Shown piece after piece: positions 4,230 to 7,635 of a stretch of 7,635 nucleotides of DNA. The notes beneath the pieces are model-generated. The model did no database searches and had not been told where the DNA came from. It saw nothing but the letters and a program-made list of their open reading frames with translations. Origin of the DNA: Desulfatitalea sp. UBA4791 (GTDB taxonomy: Bacteria; Desulfobacterota; Desulfobacteria; Desulfobacterales; Desulfosarcinaceae); contig DHGT01000067.1 of assembly GCA_002402905.1 (NCBI GenBank), positions 1-7,635 on the forward strand. Direction: 5' to 3'. Every line of letters begins with the position of its first letter. The stretch's first letter is position 1. Position numbers and translations under genes: made by a program.

Positions 4230-6458
4230 TTATTCTCCGTAGTGGTCGCCGTAGAACATGCCGTAACCCAGGCACTCGGCGATGGTGTGGTCATGGGCCT
4301 GCCAGCTGTCCCAGCCGTCGCGCTGGGCGTCGAGCACGAAGCGCAGCGATTCATTGGGGCGGCCCAGGGCGCCGCTGTCGGTAATCTCCTGGGCGATGGG
4401 ATAAGCGAGGGATGTGCCGGCGATCCCGGTAAAGGTGCGCAGCAACGCGCCGCCTTCTCCATAGATGCGCAGCCGGTAGGCGGTGCCCGCCTCAGGCCCG
4501 ATGTTGCCCTCGTCCTGCTCCACGATGTAGGCGGTCTGCTGGATGCGGTCCCGGTGGGCCCAGGTGAGAGACAGGGCCCCGGCGATGGCAATCGGATAGG
4601 GCTCGGCGTTGACCCGGACGTTGCCCGGCGGATAGGGCCTGATCGCCCGGGCGCCGTAGGTCATGGTGTCGGTGGGGGCGGCCGATATTTCCAGTTCTCC
4701 CTTGCCGGTGATCGGACACGCCCTGGCCGTGGCCGTATCGCCGGACTCAAGCACCCGGGCGTCGGTGCCGTGGCGGCCGTCGGCGAACCAGATCCGCGTG
4801 CCGGCCGCGTGGTCCGCGGGCACGGTGTCGAGCACGCCCCGGGCGACGGCGCACACGCCGGAGACCGGATTGACGGTGAGCATCTTGACCAGTTCGTCGC
4901 CGATATAGGCGTAAGCGTCTTCGGCCACCAAGTCCACGTCGATCATGTTCTCGAGCCGGATCTCGCCGTCGGTCTTGCCGATGGGATCGACCAGCAGGGC
5001 CGAGGGGGCAAAGGCGAACGTGCCCCGGTCCATGTAGGTGGGCACCAGGGACCGGCCATAGGGCTGGAGCGTCCACAGGCGGTAGGAAAAGGCATCGTCC
5101 GTGGGCTTGACGCACAAGGTGCCCACGATGCCCGAGGTCTCCTCGAACCCGTCCCAGAACGTGGTGCTCTCGCCGTAGAGGCGCACCAGGGAATAGTAGG
5201 GGATTTCGACCAGGCGGCGGTATGGCGACGGGGCGGGCAGGTTGACCGGATCGATCCATCCGCTTTGCGGCACCTCGACATAGCTTGCTTCCGGCGTTGC
5301 GTAGATGTCCTGCATGGCCGTGATGCGCACCTTGCCGGATGACAAGGTGCCCCAGTCGATGGTGACGACCCGCATCACCTCCTGGACGATGCCGTACTTG
5401 GGCCAGGAAAAGACAAAGGGCGATCCCTCGCGCAGACCGACGACATCGCCCACGGGCAGGGCCACGAAGGTGGCCGACGACAAGTCGCTCGATGCGCTTT
5501 TAAGCTCCCGCCCCGCCACCTTTGCGGCCAGGGCCGCGCGTGAAATGCCGTGAAAATTGATCGCCTTGTGAATCGTCTGGCCCAGGCGCTGGATCATGGC
5601 CGTGTTATGCACGGTGATCGACTCTTCCCGGTCGCCGGTCCCCGTGTGCACCTGGTATTTTAACACCACGGCGTTGATCATCTCGGCCTGGGTGAGGCGC
5701 TTGTAGCTCTCCACCGATACGATGTTGGAAGGATCGAGCACGGGCAGGTTTTCGACCTCGTAGTCGTCGCGAAGCATGTGCAGCTCCCATTTGCCCGTGG
5801 TACGCTCGACAAACAGCACGGCATCGATGTGGCGCTTGATCTCGTCGATGAAGTCCTCGATGGAAATGGCCCGGTCCCAGGTCATCGACAAGCCGAACCC
5901 TTCGGCATAGAGTTTTTGAGCCGCGGCGGAAAACGATGCGTCGTCCACGTCGCTTTCTAAGTATCCCATGCCCCACACCGTGTTGACGATGCAGGCCCGG
6001 ATCATGTGGGCCGGGTTGGCATCGCCCGAGATGCTGGCGTTGCCCGGGTTCCAGCCGGGGGCCAGGCGCGCGCAGTTGCGCACCCGAAACGACCAGGGCT
6101 TCAAGTAGTGGGAGTCTCCCAGGTAGCAGCGCCGCAGCACGAACTGGAGCACGCCCCTGAAGGCGGGAATGGCCGTGCCGAACAGGGAAGTCAAGTAGCT
6201 GTTCTGGCCCTGGTCGGAGTTGCCGAACTCGATGTCGATGTCTCCGGCAACGCCGCCTTCTTTGTCTTTGCCGCCGTATAATTCGGGCTTGTCGACGTGG
6301 ACCCGGGTGTTGGATGAGACCGTGCCGCTCCACACGATGTAGTCGTCGGTGCGCATGCCCAGAACGGCATCCACCGGGCCGTGGCAGGCCACCATCTGGA
6401 TGCCCAGGGAGTACTTGTAGCCCACTATATACGTGACGCACTCGCTCTTGCTACCCAT
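4230..6458 (-). CDS. phage tail central hub / host-specificity protein (gpJ-like, Phage-tail_3 type)
   Basis: The 742-residue protein is the largest here and has the layout of a siphophage tail-tip hub. Residues 8-45 (VTYIVGYKYSLGIQMVACHG, then PVDAVLGMRTDDYIVWSG) correspond to the conserved hub segment around the CxGPVD motif. The middle (about 120-400) is the large hub body, including FRVRNCARLAPGWNPGNA and the MIRACIVNTVWGMGY stretch typical of such proteins. Residues about 600-705 look like a fibronectin-III-type beta domain (PPGNVRVN, ALSLTWAHRDR, TAYIVEQD, AYRLRIYGEGG). The tail is rich in tryptophan, tyrosine and histidine. The start overlaps the 73-residue gene by eight bases, with an AAGG site. 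In the virion it should close the tail tube and contact the host surface. Lambda gpJ and GTA Rcc01698 are functional relatives; direct homology is inferred. Confidence 0.88.
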   Translation of the reverse strand: MGSKSECVTYIVGYKYSLGIQMVACHGPVDAVLGMRTDDYIVWSGTVSSNTRVHVDKPELYGGKDKEGGVAGDIDIEFGNSDQGQNSYLTSLFGTAIPAFRGVLQFVLRRCYLGDSHYLKPWSFRVRNCARLAPGWNPGNASISGDANPAHMIRACIVNTVWGMGYLESDVDDASFSAAAQKLYAEGFGLSMTWDRAISIEDFIDEIKRHIDAVLFVERTTGKWELHMLRDDYEVENLPVLDPSNIVSVESYKRLTQAEMINAVVLKYQVHTGTGDREESITVHNTAMIQRLGQTIHKAINFHGISRAALAAKVAGRELKSASSDLSSATFVALPVGDVVGLREGSPFVFSWPKYGIVQEVMRVVTIDWGTLSSGKVRITAMQDIYATPEASYVEVPQSGWIDPVNLPAPSPYRRLVEIPYYSLVRLYGESTTFWDGFEETSGIVGTLCVKPTDDAFSYRLWTLQPYGRSLVPTYMDRGTFAFAPSALLVDPIGKTDGEIRLENMIDVDLVAEDAYAYIGDELVKMLTVNPVSGVCAVARGVLDTVPADHAAGTRIWFADGRHGTDARVLESGDTATARACPITGKGELEISAAPTDTMTYGARAIRPYPPGNVRVNAEPYPIAIAGALSLTWAHRDRIQQTAYIVEQDEGNIGPEAGTAYRLRIYGEGGALLRTFTGIAGTSLAYPIAQEITDSGALGRPNESLRFVLDAQRDGWDSWQAHDHTIAECLGYGMFYGDHYGE

Positions 6459-6672
6459 GGCGCACCGCCTTGATCAAACGCTTGCACATGGCATCGTCGA
6501 TAGATTCCAGGCGGCTGACCGGCACGCCGTTTTTGACAAAATCCGCCCAATCGATGCCCCGCTCCGCGCACCAGCGCCGCACCCCGGCATGGCAGTAGCG
6601 CATGCGCCGGATGTCGCTTAAGTAGATCCGGTCGGGATGGCGGCCCGCTGCTTTTGCATGCTCTACGTGCAT
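6451..6672 (-). CDS. 73-residue conserved phage tail-region protein
   Basis: The start at 6672 has an AAGGA ribosome site at good spacing and overlaps the previous gene by ten bases; the stop overlaps the hub gene by eight. The protein is compact and helical, with RIYLSDIRRMRYCHAGVRRW at about 15-34, followed by CAERGIDWADFVKNGVP and a C-terminal SIDDAMCKRLIKAVRHG. I recall proteins of this shape (YL..+R...YC..G.R.W...+G+DW..F...G+P) encoded directly before tail hub genes in many prophages. No function is established to my knowledge. A tail-assembly or virion-accessory role is inferred from the fixed position only. There is no membrane segment or enzyme motif. Confidence 0.8.
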   Translation of the reverse strand: MHVEHAKAAGRHPDRIYLSDIRRMRYCHAGVRRWCAERGIDWADFVKNGVPVSRLESIDDAMCKRLIKAVRHG

Positions 6673-7100
6673 GTCTTTTCCTTCTTTTCTTCCACCCGCA
6701 AATGGCCGTACCAGACCACGTTGGGCGAATCGATCCAGCGGGTGCCGAACACCACGGGGATCTCACGGCCGGCCGAAGCGGTGGGCACCTTGAACTCGTC
6801 GATGCCGTAGGGGTCCGGCGCCTCGGGCGCCGGGGGCTTTGGCTTGGGCGCAAGGGCGTAGCTTAAAATCGCGATCACCAGATAGATGATCAGGTAAAAC
6901 CAATCGCCGTAAGCCAGCGACCAGCCGGGCGGATCCTGCGCCCCGGCCGCCGCATCCGGTGCCATGCCAAGGACGGCAAGGGCGTGCATGCGCCAGCACA
7001 CTTGCACCACGTGAGCGCCGAAGGCCGTCACTGCGAAAACCGCGAAGGCAATAAGGATCAAGGACTTCTTGAGTTTAAAATTGCGCATGGGGCGACGCAT
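6663..7100 (-). CDS. membrane-anchored tail protein with hub-type IPVVFGT motif
   Basis: The 145-residue protein starts at ATG 7100, or possibly at ATG 7088 (141 residues); neither start has a strong ribosome site, and both lie inside the preceding gene. A basic start (RNFKLKKS) is followed by a hydrophobic run at about 13-33. A second hydrophobic run (WFYLIIYLVIAILSYAL, 67-83) follows. A proline-rich linker (APKPKPPAPEAPDP) leads to residues 100-135, containing DEFKVPTASAGREIPVVFGT and NVVWYGHL. This last block resembles the N-terminal part of tail hub proteins, where GRPIPRVYGT...VIWA is typical. It occupies the place where an NlpC/P60 tail peptidase often lies, but no catalytic Cys/His motif is present. 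A tail-assembly or tail-tip function is inferred. Confidence 0.8.
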   Translation of the reverse strand: MRRPMRNFKLKKSLILIAFAVFAVTAFGAHVVQVCWRMHALAVLGMAPDAAAGAQDPPGWSLAYGDWFYLIIYLVIAILSYALAPKPKPPAPEAPDPYGIDEFKVPTASAGREIPVVFGTRWIDSPNVVWYGHLRVEEKKEKTCT

Positions 7101-7635
7101 TGGGGCCGGCGATAAACGCCTGGCCGCCGGAAAAGGGCGTTCTTCCCGGTGTCATGGGAAATCCGCCGTAGTTTAAGATGTTGTTGAACTTTTGATGGCA
7201 CGTGGCCATCAAATGATCGCACCCCGGATAGAGATACGCCTGGCCGTAACCGGTGATGCGCCGGTCGGTGACAAGCGTCTTTCCCGCATGAGTGGCGATC
7301 ATCACGTACTGTCCCTGGAAGGTCAGATACCCGTTGGCAAAGTAGCCGTCGGCAAAGCCGGCCGCGGCCGGCACGGTGAGTGTGTTGCCGTCGTAGGCGG
7401 TGATGGCGGCCGTGACCCGCCAGGCCTCGGCGGACAGATTGCACCCCGGCTGGTACAAGCCGTGGCGGCAGATGATCTGATACATGGCCCGCAGGCCCGG
7501 CCGGCCAAGAGAAGTGAAGATCGACTCGCAGGCGATGGCGGCCGTGCTGTCCTTTAGCCCCACGCCCACGATGCGGCCCTTCCAGATCAGATTGACCTCG
7601 GTCACCGGATAATCGGCCTCGAAGATCGACGCCGA
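7075..7635 (-). CDS. DUF2163/BR0599 phage tail hub protein, partial (N-terminus outside window)
   Basis: The frame is open to the right edge, so the N-terminus is missing; the 186 visible residues are the C-terminal part. The GTG at 7605 is internal, since the reading continues upstream as SASIFEADYP. Visible hallmarks of DUF2163/BR0599 are EVNLIWKGRIVGV near the beginning, CRHGLYQPGCNL at 56-67, GCDHLMATC at 138-146, and NNILNYGGFPMTPG at 151-164. The cysteine spacing is CX8C and CX6C, the pattern I associate with the Fe-S-binding C-terminal domain of lambda gpL-type tail-tip proteins and the GTA hub protein Rcc01696. It acts at the tail tip between distal tail protein and central hub. The gene overlaps the next one by 26 bases (14 if that gene starts at 7088). 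Confidence 0.88.
   Translation of the reverse strand, partial: SASIFEADYPVTEVNLIWKGRIVGVGLKDSTAAIACESIFTSLGRPGLRAMYQIICRHGLYQPGCNLSAEAWRVTAAITAYDGNTLTVPAAAGFADGYFANGYLTFQGQYVMIATHAGKTLVTDRRITGYGQAYLYPGCDHLMATCHQKFNNILNYGGFPMTPGRTPFSGGQAFIAGPNASPHAQF

Noticed and set aside
4242..5342. Plus-strand open frame of 366 codons
   Set aside because: It is antisense to the hub gene. Its glycine/valine/aspartate-rich composition mirrors the opposite strand, and no domain is recognisable.
5605..6441. Second minus-strand frame inside the hub gene (278 codons)
   Set aside because: It lies entirely within the hub gene in another frame, with an arginine/histidine-rich shadow composition and no ribosome site.

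Overview
The window looks like the end of a tailed-phage (siphovirus-like) prophage joined to ordinary bacterial sequence. All eleven supported genes lie on the minus strand, so the biology reads from right to left. The phage genes between about 2.1 kb and 7.6 kb are strongly GC-rich, while everything left of about 2.0 kb is visibly more AT-rich. The host is probably a Gram-negative bacterium, since there is an outer-membrane-type lipoprotein gene and a gpL/BR0599-type tail tip. A deltaproteobacterial (Desulfobacterota) host is only a guess from general style.

Right part (7635 to 3745), tail-tip module in transcription order: a partial DUF2163/BR0599 tail hub protein with the paired cysteines of the lambda gpL Fe-S family; a membrane-anchored tail protein carrying an IPVVFGT-type hub motif; a 73-residue conserved phage protein; a 742-residue gpJ/Phage-tail_3-type central hub (host-specificity) protein; and a DUF2793 protein with a fibre-like C-terminus. 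Neighbouring reading frames overlap by 8-26 bases or are separated by a few bases, as in a translationally coupled late operon.

Middle part (3734 to 2103), end of the late operon: a 28-residue single-helix miniprotein, a 113-residue protein with a C-terminal membrane helix, a 71-residue zinc-ribbon protein coupled by an ATGA overlap, a 222-residue protein that joins a holin-like hairpin to a lipoprotein-like half, and a 60-residue acidic helical protein. A clear intrinsic terminator at 2062-2018 closes the operon. These genes occupy the place of a lysis cassette, but no endolysin is visible.

Left part (1871 to 448), probable host or flanking cargo: a lipoprotein gene of unassigned function with its own candidate promoter, then an overlapping DUF4160/DUF2442 pair. 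DUF4160 and DUF2442 are often neighbours and have been suggested to form a toxin-antitoxin-like unit. The first 447 bases hold no convincing gene. The phage integrase, capsid genes and the other attachment site are outside the window.
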